From Aurantiochytrium sp. KH105 (Eukaryota; Sar; Bigyra; Thraustochytrida; Thraustochytriidae): a DNA stretch of 64,000 bases. Shown in pieces: positions 11,601 through 19,463 of the stretch (the first letter of the stretch is position 1; the number at the start of each line of letters is the position of its first letter). Position numbers and translations under genes: made by a program. The stretch spans positions 1-64,000 of the forward strand of contig BGKB01000015.1 of the NCBI GenBank assembly GCA_003116975.1, written 5' to 3'. Under the pieces are notes generated by a model that searched no databases, was not told the DNA's origin, and saw nothing but the letters and a program-made list of their open reading frames with translations.

Positions 11601-11973
11601 CATTTGCAAAAGGCTCAAGGAGAGCCGACAGCGATCTTATCAGCAACCTGGACAAGATGCAGGCGGAATCCGTGAGGGTCTTTCGATGGCTCGCGGCCCG
11701 GGCCTCGACACTGTCGCTCCTCACGGCTCGGAGTCTTCTTCCCGCGTGGCGGATAGCACCTCGCGACCTGTCTCAAATCTCGAGGAATCCGGCGAAGGCG
11801 CCCAGGCCTCGGACTCTGGTGAAGTTGACAATGCCGTAATTCCTCTTGTGAGTGCCACTCTTGTTCCTGATGAGGCTGAAACGAGCTCTGCTGCGTGCGA
11901 GTGCGACGCACTGAGGACCAAGAAGAGCACCAAGGTCGTCGACGCTGACACGTCTTCTCTTCGTCTGCAGTAG
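5683..11973 (+). CDS. Giant surface protein, copy 2: Asp-box propeller + beta-helix + EGF/Cys-rich + multi-TM
   Basis: The frame opens with GTG at 5674; the first ATG is at 5683, and ATGs at 5725, 5773, 5782 and 5785 are in frame. Those at 5782/5785 would place a typical signal peptide (LWEWLVTVITLALAASNA) near the N-terminus, so they may be the true start. Domains from 5683: a sialidase-like beta-propeller at about 70-475 with an Asp-box (SKDDGQTW) near 430; a shared linker; a poly-Glu spacer at about 775-790; beta-helix repeats at 790-1225; an EGF-like module at about 1240-1280; an Fn3-like stretch to about 1410; a GCC2/GCC3-like Cys-rich module at 1417-1475; about eight TM helices at about 1598-1980; then a Ser/Glu-rich cytosolic tail ending SSLRLQ. 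The tail end matches copy 1 (SSLTLQ) although the rest of the tail has diverged. Probably a large cell-surface receptor or adhesin. The sialidase-like fold need not be catalytic. Confidence 0.85.
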   Translation: MITVGAKTSIASGKMPRTENNLGKGRSSVSMSGMMKQTSRSNARLWEWLVTVITLALAASNATGEAAIGWGAREILASPQSDRGNFNPAVACDSDNDCLVAYSYIGNRIKYKFRPAGGSWGTVNVAFGNTNKQEQVQVAVYGKNKGWVLAFRDATKVSGTKWHSIRVAYITKSDASSGSEWTGSSRGVPLQISQSLRAGNANRYPTITADDANNVVLIWETSSAFTLGDDINIGTDKDLVSASFTIDDGNPIAESDLTEVVSVFSGIETDVYQDRDPVLYTSPFNQRFVLGSTASIAGGLADIFVSETKVDVCAWNDRLRVTNFDGKDADVTLAASPHKDLWIAAWEHKSIGIRYARLTPDENDNLIVESLGFIAEIAFPFTQGDEQVVLVADPNRDQHWAVFYRYRTGENEAERKFHLVYRVSKDDGQTWSDAYFADSESSSDYGRLAPVALKSPLDEYMVVVHGPENVFSLNTTGTALYDTAANSASQKVPIVDYEESGTAYSCLAIELPRNGSRVSLGEYIGSVVPSMVRCIEIVVPEATSDTVIHLSLEVLFDLEMMAAYLDLCPFNFIGIREENTMNSDDFGLADAGTLSRRLCAAQRHEDIRVAAGSLFVFMNAAERGLSGENRSAAPLALEAWATPSDTSLPIDTESPAFEERSAGSFEELRGHLLDDTFAHGQVTITSSYINVTRELVIRQNTNISLVADEGMDVYFQGDDILRVERGAVLWHLRGITFSREAPSTSASSVADNNTFIDPYEQDWGQDESDVEIKEGEEEEEEEEEEEDVEVQARFGGLVLVEGHAGRIESCSFLNSKAFGFLVMQVGGGLLVDGTIDAIVGTTFQSMSGTQGGAMTVTVQGHIETIENSTFANNRQSNVRAGLGGAVAVFGKIGIITGTTFRGNRCNGGGGAIAVEDSGVIERIVDTDFVDNKAGLYGGAVQFNVGSRMPSLWRGGSISNNKALGGAAIYATGVLPPRVVHEDCESGTVCLQELTVEGNAGTSGGAFHFDENPSIDSFQMTNMSFRSNEVSLGSGGAILATGATVISVTGSDFSGNQAYAAGGAVALDAGAQVDFKEVVFDSNTAQEQGGALYAGAGASADIQSTSFTNNAANLTCREYTVCNLKTVSGSRMPCEASNGMVAVLNEAGMAPMSLGCTKGVGGSIYLAAGVTAHIHKCNFAASDPLPSIDAGASYSDATGNTKLFVAEAGKHVYAASRFRLSETSFDGGAEAFAPSTAVMGCPKTCSSTGTCSGDGQDSPSVACTCAGAFEGDNGYDEGGCTRRRVKDVRASSSVVKESGGDSNDSLAAAAGEVIADGTATVTWAWEYGDDDVDFFVVYRTAERSSTLTSSDEWAFCANVEAAATSVHTCVKIEDPSARSALLGLRFNVSSFFRVIAVVNGQDSAESDPMSSASIICDVGSEQTPALEDGVFTCEECPRGTYVEDSTVGCVACPNELQTTLGVATSEEDCVAPRGFYQIVALDDEGQEEVQVLSCSDGAQCEDPGQTLDALVLEPGFWRPSLLSSTVLACPQASACVGGNGTSEPDASRRRELSLWTSPVYCREGHTGPYCSVCQGGYSKDGDGLCSACTPEKLQREWNVFGVTVAVIGLTWSVLIAAKYYFMLRAGDEKQQSSKWSVVPKVRGVTKAYNSVSKALSESHSAMQSLHGPRAIMIGFIQVLVGFQRVFGSTYPWMEDWSWLPTVFAWTNADPTGLPALTGCVVDNTHTTRLLMATLLPVLLLAILAIMHVVTRCLFAWSRQSRVRLASASTYLVAMLLFLVFPSVNTTIVQTFVCDTFEDGSRALRFDYATDCDARGWIFWYAMLMVWVYTVGPIALFVTLVRQRENPMLQGAAFLYEFYEKQTSSQDGKWHLERYYEIIELLRKFLLTSVVLLVADGTVGQVAFVMCVTFFAAILQAASQPYGEHDDNVLATVVHVQLFLLLSGLLVTSVIKNVMILQLCVALMLFSSVPLALVVICKRLKESRQRSYQQPGQDAGGIREGLSMARGPGLDTVAPHGSESSSRVADSTSRPVSNLEESGEGAQASDSGEVDNAVIPLVSATLVPDEAETSSAACECDALRTKKSTKVVDADTSSLRLQ
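7321..11973 (+). repeat. Downstream unit of the large direct duplication (partner 1-4665)
   Basis: Second copy of the block described at 1-4665. It is 12 bases shorter overall; the length differences are concentrated in the acidic spacer and the cytosolic tail, all in multiples of three. Confidence 0.9.
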
Positions 11974-12913
11974 GCCCAGGCCTAGGCAAGTCAGTCACCG
12001 TGAGCAACGTTCACGCAGTATATACCAGTAATTCAATTTCCTTGTGGTCCACGTCCGCGGCGGTGGCGGGAGACGGGGTTGGACCGGTCCAGCTAGACTC
12101 CGTGAACTCTGGCGCATCTCGCTACGGCGCCATCCATCGTTGGGCTTGGCCCCATCCGCATTCCAGTCTGTCGCATGCCTTCGACATTCTCTGCACGTGC
12201 TCTCTCACGCGCGCACTCGCGCCTCTCCCGTCCATTCCCGACCTCCACCTGCTACGTAAGCCAGCCCGCCATCAAGCAAGCCCAGCCGGGCCGACGCGGC
12301 GCCGCTCCTGCGTCGGCACCCTGCGACGTCTGCGGCCTCGCCGCCCTCCGCGCCCCCCGCCGAGGCCGCGGTACGTACGCGCTCGCTCGCGCGCGCGCGG
12401 TACGTACGCGGCCCGCGCGGCCTCGCGCTGCGTCGCGAGCGCGCGCGGGGCCGCAGCGGCCGCGTCTCGCGAGCGCGGGCGCGAGGCGCTGCAGGCGGGG
12501 CGAGGCTGGCAGGCAGGCAGGCCGGGAAAGGGGAAACCGCGGAGGCCGAAAGGGGAAACGCGGCGCGGAATGGCGAGAAACGCGCTCGGGCAGGCGCGCA
12601 ACATACACTACATGCAGAGGCAGCGGCACACGAGACGGGCAGCGTATACTACAAAGACAGGCAGGCAGGCAGGCAGACAAAGACAGAAAGACAGAAAGAC
12701 AGACAGGCAGACAGACAGAAATACAGACAGGCAGACAGACAGACAGACAGAGACAGAAAGACAGACAGGCAGACTCGCAAGCGAGCGGGCGAGCGGGCGA
12801 GCGGCAAGCAGCGGGCGGCGCGCGGGCGGCAGCAGACGCGCAGCCCGGGCCGGCCGCGAGGAGCAGCGCGCGGGCCGAGCGCGGCGAGGAGCGGCGACGC
12901 AGAGGAGAGAGAG
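11974..12913. other. Intergenic, very GC-rich, upstream of acyltransferase exon 1
   Basis: Begins with the motif GCCCAGGCCTAG (11974-11985), which recurs at 21517. It then becomes CG-rich, with a duplicated GCGGTACGTACGCG element near 12368 and 12398 and a CAGA/CAGG repeat at 12655-12773. Long ORFs here on both strands are low-complexity Arg/Ala-rich by-products of GC content. It should contain the acyltransferase promoter and 5' UTR. Confidence 0.55.
12655..12773. repeat. CAGA/CAGG tetranucleotide repeat
   Basis: An almost pure purine/C-rich run of CAGA, CAGG and AAGA tetramers about 140 bases upstream of the inferred start codon of the acyltransferase, so it probably lies in its promoter or 5' UTR. 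Confidence 0.85.
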
Positions 12914-14418
12914 ATGGCGCGCAGCCTGGCGGCCTTCGCGGTGCTGTACGCCTACGTGCAGTTCTTGATATGGTACGTGCGATGCATGCTTGCTGGCGGC
13001 CGAGCGCGCGGGCGAGACCCCCGCGCGCGGAGCGGGAGGGAGGGAGCGAGGGCGCGCGGCGCGGAGCCCGGCGCGGAGGCAGCTCGCGAGCGCGCAGGAG
13101 AGATGCCCGCCGCGAGCGCGGGAGAAAGGCGCCTCCCTCGGGGGGAGGGAGGGAGATGGATGGCGCGCCGCGTACGGCACGACACGCGCTGCCGCGACGA
13201 GCGAGGACGACGGCCGCGGCGACGGCGACCTGGGCGCGAGCCGGGACGCGCGGGAGAAGGCGGGGCGAGGAGGGCCCGCGCTCCAGCGCAGCCGCGCGGC
13301 ACGAGGCGGCGCGAGCGGAGGCGGGCGGAGAATACCGCGGCGGAGGCGGCCGCGCAAAGGCACGAAAACACGCGTCGCTACGTTGCGTCTTCTGTGCTTC
13401 CTAAAAGGCGCGCACCCGTGCACGCTCTCTCTGCCTTTGGCGGCGCCAAAGTCCGCGAAGGGGACGAAACCGGGACGACGCGAGGGGAGAGGAGAGGAGA
13501 GGAGAGCAGAAGAAAAGAGGGAACGAGAGCAGAAGCGGGAGACGAACACAGCGAGACATGACTTGATGAACTAACCAACGAATACCGCATGGACCAAAAA
13601 AAATAACGCGCGAAAAATCACAATTGAACAGCCCGGCACATACGCTGTACGCCCTCGTGACAGGATGCGCGAACCCGTACGCATGCACCAAGAGCATCTG
13701 CGATGCGATGGCGGTCCGCTTTAAGCGCACACCTGGGTCCAAGTCCCTGCACAAGAACGCAATGTACCTGTGCAACCACAGAAGTTGGGGCGACTTCTTC
13801 ATGGACCAGGCCATTTGCAACGGCGGCGCGTACCTCTCGCGCCTGCTCGTTATTATCGGCTGCCCCATGTCGAGCCTGTACGCCTACATTGCGCACTCGA
13901 CCTGGTTCTTCAACCGGAAGAAGGGCATTGACCGCGACGCGCTGGGCGAGTACATTCAATCGCAGTGGCTCGCCCGCCCGAACCAGGGCCTCATCGTGTA
14001 CCCGGAGGGCACGCGGAACTTGAAAATGGAGCCGCTGCGACTGAAAACCGGCGTTCTCAAGATGGCCTTTGACTACCAGCGGCCAGTGCAGGCAGTCATC
14101 ACCACCAACAAGGAGAGGGTTGCCAATGAAAAGGATTTGAGCTACGAGCGCAACGTTTCGTGTGTGACGAGCATTTCCCCGGCTCTCGAGCCTCACAAAT
14201 TCGAGTCTTTCGAAGCCTTTGTCGAGGCTGTGCGCGAACAGTTTGTGGAGACTTGGGAAGATGCCTACTCTTGCAAGCCCGAGGATGCCATCGCGTACGA
14301 TCCTCCGTATGGCCTCAAGACCCCCACCTATGAGCCTGTCCCCTACCCAAGGAGAGTGTGGTACGCCCGCATCGTCATTATCCTTATTGCCGTCCTTGTG
14401 TACGCCTCGCGCAAGTAG
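12914..14418 (+). CDS. 1-acyl-glycerol-3-phosphate acyltransferase family protein, join(12914..12972, 13632..14418)
   Basis: PlsC/AGPAT-family acyltransferase of about 281 residues after splicing, expected to acylate lysophosphatidate or a related lysophospholipid at the ER. The large exon shows the acyl-CoA/catalytic NHxxxxD motif (His69...Asp74, NHRSWGD) and the substrate-binding motif YPEGTR (144-148), with a C-terminal hydrophobic helix (about 262-279). This exon has no usable ATG; its frame opens only at a TTG. Upstream, ATG at 12914 in good context encodes a hydrophobic N-terminal segment (MARSLAAFAVLYAYVQFLI) that runs into a GTACGT donor at 12973. Joining to the AG at 13630-13631 restores the frame in phase 2 (TG|C, Cys20). 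Motifs and splice signals are seen; exact substrate is not determinable. LPAAT or an LCLAT1-like enzyme are both possible. Confidence 0.82.
12973..13631 (+). other. Intron of the acyltransferase gene (inferred)
   Basis: 659 bases. GTACGT donor at 12973, CTAAC branch-like site at 13571-13575 and a TTGAACAG acceptor ending at 13631. Phase 2. It is strongly purine- and CG-rich, which creates long spurious ORFs in several frames. Confidence 0.75.
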
Positions 14419-14994
14419 AACACTCTTTTCTCCTCTCTCCCACGGACTCTCTTTTTCTCCTTTGGGCCTGCCTGTTTCCATCGGGACGCCCACCCCCACC
14501 TCGGCCTCCGTCCGAAAAACCAAAAATTAAATGCAATATCTCCTTGCGCGTCGTCAAGCCCGTCTTCCGCGAAAGAAGGAAAAGAGAAATACGAAAAAGT
14601 AATTAGTGGGTAGGCAGGCATTGCACAAGAATTCTGCTACGGCGAGGCGAGCGAAACGAACGGGTAGACGAATGGATATTTACAAATTTGTTGAGACTGC
14701 ATGCACGTCCCCCTTCTTTGGATAAATGCAGTACTCTTTTCGTTCAAGTTTGGCTTAACGCAGCGAGAGCGGCTAGGCCCGACAGCTGTGACCATGATTC
14801 TCGTAAATGAGCGAACAAAATTCCGAAATCGGCGACAAAACTATATGATCTTATGCTGAGCTAGGGTAAAGGAATAACTACATACATACAATTCATGATA
14901 CGCACACCTCGCTTCGCTCCTCTTGCCCTTGCTTGCCCCAAGTACAATTTTTTCTCATCACACCAACACATACACTCACACACGCGCACTTGAA
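14419..14994. other. Intergenic between convergent 3' ends
   Basis: Shared 3' region of the acyltransferase (plus) and the CHAT-domain gene (minus). A CT-rich stretch (14420-14515) follows the first stop codon. The rest is less GC-rich, with no ORF or RNA gene that I can support. Confidence 0.6.
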
Positions 14995-17724
14995 TCAAAA
15001 CTTGGTGCGAGTCTTTGGCGACGCGCAGTCGTACCTGCCAGGGTTGTGAGGAACGGAAGTTGTCGAGAAACGAGGCACGCTTGAGCCAAATCCATGGTAG
15101 CTAGGCTGAGCTTGTCCCCCTTGTTGTCCAGGTGGACTTCCATTCGGCTGCGCATGAGGTTGCGCAGTGGAGGCTGACGCCGTCGTGAAGATCTTACGAG
15201 GTCGAGTCGGCGTTCGCGGGGCCTGTTGTGTTTGCGAGCCAGACCTGTTTTCCTTATCCTTGTCCCTACCGCCTTTCACTGTCGCAGAAGATGTCGCAGA
15301 AGTGAAAATGCGGTCGCGCGCCTCGGCGCGTCTGCCCGTCTTCAGTTTCCATGGCGACGAGGGCTTGACAGATGGACCTGATGCCGCTGGCGACGTTTCC
15401 ATTGAGGACTCGACACCGACCTTGGCTCTGTCTTGCGGCCTGTCTTGGGGTTCGAATGACTTTCGACGAGAAGAAGCGGTCGAGGCTGTGGCGCCAGCAA
15501 AGGATGGTTCCGTGGCGACGCGCGATTTGGTGCCGCTGCTAGATGCAGCAGCACGAGGCCTTGCTGCGCGCGCGCGCGCATCTGTGGCCAGCTTCGGTTC
15601 GCCATCCCGTTGCGACCTCTGCGAGCCCTGCTTACTTGTTGAATTCGTCTTGGCCGAAGCGCGGCGCGATCCTGCCCGAGCAGGGTTTATGCGAATCCCG
15701 CTCGACTCTCGTCGGCGGGTCGTCGCATCGGATCGCGCTGGCGTTTTGGCCCTCGATGGTGTCTTTGCGCGGGCGCTCTGGGCCTTTTCGCGCTCCTTGA
15801 ATTCTTCAACGAGCTCGCGAAGCTCTTGAATCTCTCGATCCTTGGTTCCAAGCAGCCAAATACCTTCTTGAATCATGCGTCGCAAACTCTTGTTCTCAGA
15901 GTCCATGTCGTGGTGTCGACGCACCGAGACGGGACTGAGCCGCATGCTGCCGCTCGCGCGAAAAAGACAAACTACGTCAACATGGTCCGGATGTGGGTGC
16001 GGATGAGGCATGGCGTGCGCAAAGCGTGCATGTTGCTGGGCAAGCGCGGTCGTCGGGTGACCTGCTGGGCCAGGATGATACCTTCGACGATCATTGACCG
16101 ACATTCGGTTTTGGCCCTCCACAAAGGCGCGTTCGACGGATTCGCCGTATGCCAAGGCTTCGTAGAACCCACGGGAAAAATGCAGCGCGCTGGCGTCTGA
16201 CATTTTACCTCGTGCGCAAATTGCAAGAGGAATGCCGACCGCGAGCAATTGCTCGCACGCGAGCTGCGAGTGACACGCGTTTAGTAATATGCACTGAAGA
16301 TCGAGAGCATACGGCGACACGAGATCAGCAAAGGCCTTGGCGCTCACAAAGTTCATCCCTGGTCCACCACCCATTTCAAAGGCGAGGGAGCCGACACCAG
16401 CGTCGAGAATTTGACTCTTGGTCAGCACGATATCCTTGGTCGCATGTGGCCCTCCGTCCGGAAGACGGAGCACCAATGGATCGTGATCGTTCCAAACCTC
16501 CACAGAAGTTGAATCAGGCGTGCCGGGGCGCGAGGGCCCGCCGTTGCCCGCCATTTGTGATGGGTCTGCAGGCCCCTCCGAGGCTTGGGAAAATACAAGC
16601 AAACGCTGCTCGCCGACACGCTGCTCCGCATCGGCTGGAATAATGGCCTTGGTCTGCGCTCTGTGAATAAGTCGAAAATCGGGCGTCAACGACCGTGATT
16701 TGCCGTGCGTCTCGACGACTGCTTCGATGGAGGACTCGGCTGTAGTTGCTGTCGCGACCGCATCGGCACGTTTCGCGTGTGTGCGTCCTCGTGTCGGCGT
16801 CTCGTCGCACGCGGGGGCTACGGCATCGCTGCAGCTTTTGCTGCGTTCACGCGTGGCGGCCGCGGCGGACATTGCGGCAAAGTCGTCTTCCTCCTGCTCC
16901 TCGTCTGATTTTCCTTCTTTGTCTTTTTTCCCATCATGGACATTTCCCCCCTTTCCTCTCTTGTGCTGTTTCTGAGCGAAAGAGCTTCTCCGCTCCTCGC
17001 CCCTTTCTTCTTCATCGTCGCCCGCTCGTGAGTCACTGTCGCTGTCCTCATCGCCGCGACGGCCCATAGCGGGAAGAGCGCCGCTCCTTCTCGTTTCGCG
17101 ACCAAGTGGCCGCCGGGGTGAGCCAGCAGTGCCAAGGCCCATTCCTGCCGCCGAATCTGCAGCTGGGCCGGGTACCGACGAGTTTGACGAGGAGGATGGG
17201 CCCGTCGAACTTGACCGCGCCGAAGACGACAGACTAGGCACGTCGATTTCGTCCATGAAATACATTGCTTGCGACTCAAGATGTTTAGTGACCTGGGCTG
17301 CAAGCTCATGAATGCCGGAAACACTGGCGCTGCTGGACTGAAAGCGTCGGACAACTTCGGGCCCATGCTGTCGGTGCAGCTCCGAAAAGATGAGACGCAC
17401 CAAGTGGTTATCCACGTCGCAATGACCACTAAAGTGGATGACGTCGTATGAGGAACCCTGCGACGATTTCCACAAGAGTCTTTTGGCCAAATCATCTGCT
17501 GTCGCTGCAGGCAAGACATCCAAGTTGATGTCGACGTGTCGTCCATGCTCCGCGAGTGAGATGGATTGCCGGATCGCTCTTTCCTCAGCCTGTAGTTTAA
17601 GTCTTTGATGCGCACTCGGGTCCGAGGACACCATGAGCACGTCCCATGTCCTTCGCGTCTCGCTGCGCGATTTGATGTCGCTTTCGCGACTGCTGCCCAG
17701 TGGCGCCGCCTCTCGCGCAACCAT
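14995..17724 (-). CDS. CHAT-domain (caspase/separase-like) protein with a large central insert
   Basis: Predicted 909 residues from the ATG at 17724; the reading frame extends to a GTG at 17838 but that extension is low-complexity Arg/Ala/Thr. The N-terminal half of a CHAT fold is seen at about 25-175 with the catalytic His in VIHFSGH (His101). The second half is at about 430-560, with the candidate nucleophile Cys484 in LLNACHS, followed by the family signature running from a VGIPLAICARG strand into a GFYEALAYGESVERAF helix. Between them lie about 300 residues of Ser/Glu/Arg-rich low complexity. After the domain come a short coiled coil (about 590-640) and a long basic Ser/Thr/Pro-rich tail to the C-terminus. 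CHAT proteins are cysteine peptidases related to caspases and separase. Both dyad residues are present, so it may be active; the substrate is unknown. It is neither a classical metacaspase nor a full-length separase. Confidence 0.75.
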   Translation of the reverse strand: MVAREAAPLGSSRESDIKSRSETRRTWDVLMVSSDPSAHQRLKLQAEERAIRQSISLAEHGRHVDINLDVLPAATADDLAKRLLWKSSQGSSYDVIHFSGHCDVDNHLVRLIFSELHRQHGPEVVRRFQSSSASVSGIHELAAQVTKHLESQAMYFMDEIDVPSLSSSARSSSTGPSSSSNSSVPGPAADSAAGMGLGTAGSPRRPLGRETRRSGALPAMGRRGDEDSDSDSRAGDDEEERGEERRSSFAQKQHKRGKGGNVHDGKKDKEGKSDEEQEEDDFAAMSAAAATRERSKSCSDAVAPACDETPTRGRTHAKRADAVATATTAESSIEAVVETHGKSRSLTPDFRLIHRAQTKAIIPADAEQRVGEQRLLVFSQASEGPADPSQMAGNGGPSRPGTPDSTSVEVWNDHDPLVLRLPDGGPHATKDIVLTKSQILDAGVGSLAFEMGGGPGMNFVSAKAFADLVSPYALDLQCILLNACHSQLACEQLLAVGIPLAICARGKMSDASALHFSRGFYEALAYGESVERAFVEGQNRMSVNDRRRYHPGPAGHPTTALAQQHARFAHAMPHPHPHPDHVDVVCLFRASGSMRLSPVSVRRHHDMDSENKSLRRMIQEGIWLLGTKDREIQELRELVEEFKEREKAQSARAKTPSRAKTPARSDATTRRRESSGIRINPARAGSRRASAKTNSTSKQGSQRSQRDGEPKLATDARARAARPRAAASSSGTKSRVATEPSFAGATASTASSRRKSFEPQDRPQDRAKVGVESSMETSPAASGPSVKPSSPWKLKTGRRAEARDRIFTSATSSATVKGGRDKDKENRSGSQTQQAPRTPTRPRKIFTTASASTAQPHAQPNGSPPGQQGGQAQPSYHGFGSSVPRFSTTSVPHNPGRYDCASPKTRTKF

Positions 17725-18245
17725 GGCTCCTCTTTCCCGTTTCCCTCTTCTCGCGTGCGTGCGTGCCCGTGTAGTAGACGGACGGGCAGGCGGGCACGTG
17801 CTCGCTCGCTTGCTCGCTTGCTCCTCCGTCGGTTTCACGCGCCCCCGGGTCTCGGGCGCTTGCTGGCCACGATGAAGAGAGGGAGCCCACTCACAGCGAG
17901 CAGGGGCCGCGAGCGCGGGCGCCGAGCGCCACGCGCCGCGAGCGCGCCGCTGCGAGCGCGCCGCCGCCGCGAGCGCTCTGCGACTCGGGGCTACGCGCGA
18001 CTCGAGCCAATCCGGGTTTGCGCCTTGCTCCTGGCTGCTTCTTATTCACTGCTTGCGCACGGGCCCCTCTCGGCTCTGCCAGAAAATGTATGGAGCACGC
18101 GTCACCTTCTCGCTATCGCCACTACAGCCTCGGATTCCCAGGAATTGATGAACGCCAGCAAGCTGCCCAAGGCGCAGCCGACGTGCGTGTGCTTGCGGGA
18201 TGACGGAAAGAGCGACCGCAGCGTGGTTCTTCGGAGTTCACGCAA

Positions 18246-18285
18246 CGCAATGCCGCGCAATGTCGCGCAATGCCACGCAATGCAA
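18246..18285. repeat. Four tandem copies of a CGCAATGCCG-like decamer
   Basis: Four near-identical 10-base units (CGCAATGCCG, CGCAATGTCG, CGCAATGCCA, CGCAATGCAA) in succession in the spacer upstream of the CHAT gene. Confidence 0.85.
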
Positions 18286-18620
18286 TGGAAGGAGCGGAGT
18301 TGAGAGGAAAGGAGCATTCACAAGGGAGCGAGCCACGTATGGTCGAGAAGAGCGGGGCGCCACGATTTATTTTAGAATGGAAACGCGTTGGGATCCTGGT
18401 CTTTGTTGGAAAGCAATAGTTGACAGCAATGAGTGATAGCAATTGCTGCCTTTCTCTACGTCTCTCAGGCTGTCTGTGGCAACGAAAGGGACTGCCTTGC
18501 TTCGATCTGCAACTACGACTTTTCCGGGGCGGGGGGCGGGGGGGAGGAGCGCAAGAGATTTACACTGAAGTCTCTACGACAACTCTTGAATATAAAGTTC
18601 GTGTCAGCTTGAATGCTGCG

Positions 18621-18652
18621 TGCTTGCTTGCTTGCTTCCTTGCTTGCTTGCT
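18621..18652. repeat. TTGC microsatellite
   Basis: Runs of TTGC/TGCT with one interruption (CTTCC). Simple sequence in a spacer with no coding content. Confidence 0.85.
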
Positions 18653-19463
18653 CGTTTATTCGCTGGCTTGCTGACTGGCCTTCCCTTCTGATCCACGTCA
18701 ACAAAGAATACCTCGACTGCGAATTGCCGCCAACAGAACCCCAGCCAATCTGGACCGCCAGTCTTCTCCTCTATGCTGCGCTGCTGCTCGCGCCTCTCCC
18801 AATGTTCTCTCTGCCCCTCTTTGCAATCGCGCTCGAGTCTTTGTCGCGCTGGCCGGGCTCGAGCTTTGCCGCCAAGATTTCTCGAAACCGGGTCCGTCCA
18901 CACGCGCTGGGTCTTGGAGCCGCCTCGCTCTGCCTGCCATGCAAGGTCCCCCGCGCTAGGAAGCACTAGGCCCTCGCTACCAGGAGGCGGCGGCCTGGCT
19001 GGGTGGGTGGGAAGACGAGCAGGCAGTGCGTGCAGCCTGTGGCTGCTGCCAGCTTGCTTACTAGACTTTACTACAGCTGACTGCAGCGGCCACCATGACA
19101 TCATGGAAAAATCTTGGGTGCCTTCTTCTTCTCGAAGGAAAGGGCCCTGGCGACGCAGTGCGATTCTGGGCCGAGGGCAAGCGCGACAGGGGTCCTGGCC
19201 AGCCTGGAAGCGACGCGAAGATCCAGGCTGCGTGACCATCTAGCACTACTACTAGCGAGATGGAGAGAAACACGTCCAAGAAGGTATAATGACCCGGCAA
19301 GCGAGCAAGCAAGCGTAGCAGCAAGCAAGTGCAGCGGGCTTGCCATGCCTCGCCTTGTCGAGCAAGATCTCAAGAAACAACGAGGTGAGGTAAGCAAGAA
19401 GAAGAAGAAGAAGAGAAGAAGAAGATAAAGAGAAGATGCTTGTACCGGAACCTAGCTCTTGAG

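Larger units (their letters stand above)
17725..19463. other. Intergenic, upstream of the CHAT gene and downstream of CAF1
   Basis: About 1.7 kb. It contains the CHAT promoter/5' UTR, a 10-base tandem repeat (18246-18285), a G-rich run near 18530 and TTGC repeats (18621-18652). Overlapping ORFs on both strands are low-complexity or of ordinary chance length. I see no supported gene. Confidence 0.55.

Noticed and set aside
12175-13561. Several long overlapping plus- and minus-strand ORFs (up to 409 residues) around the CAGA repeat and intron
   Set aside because: Arg/Ala/Gly-rich composition in all frames at once, as expected from CG-rich simple sequence; only the 59-base exon 12914-12972 is supported.
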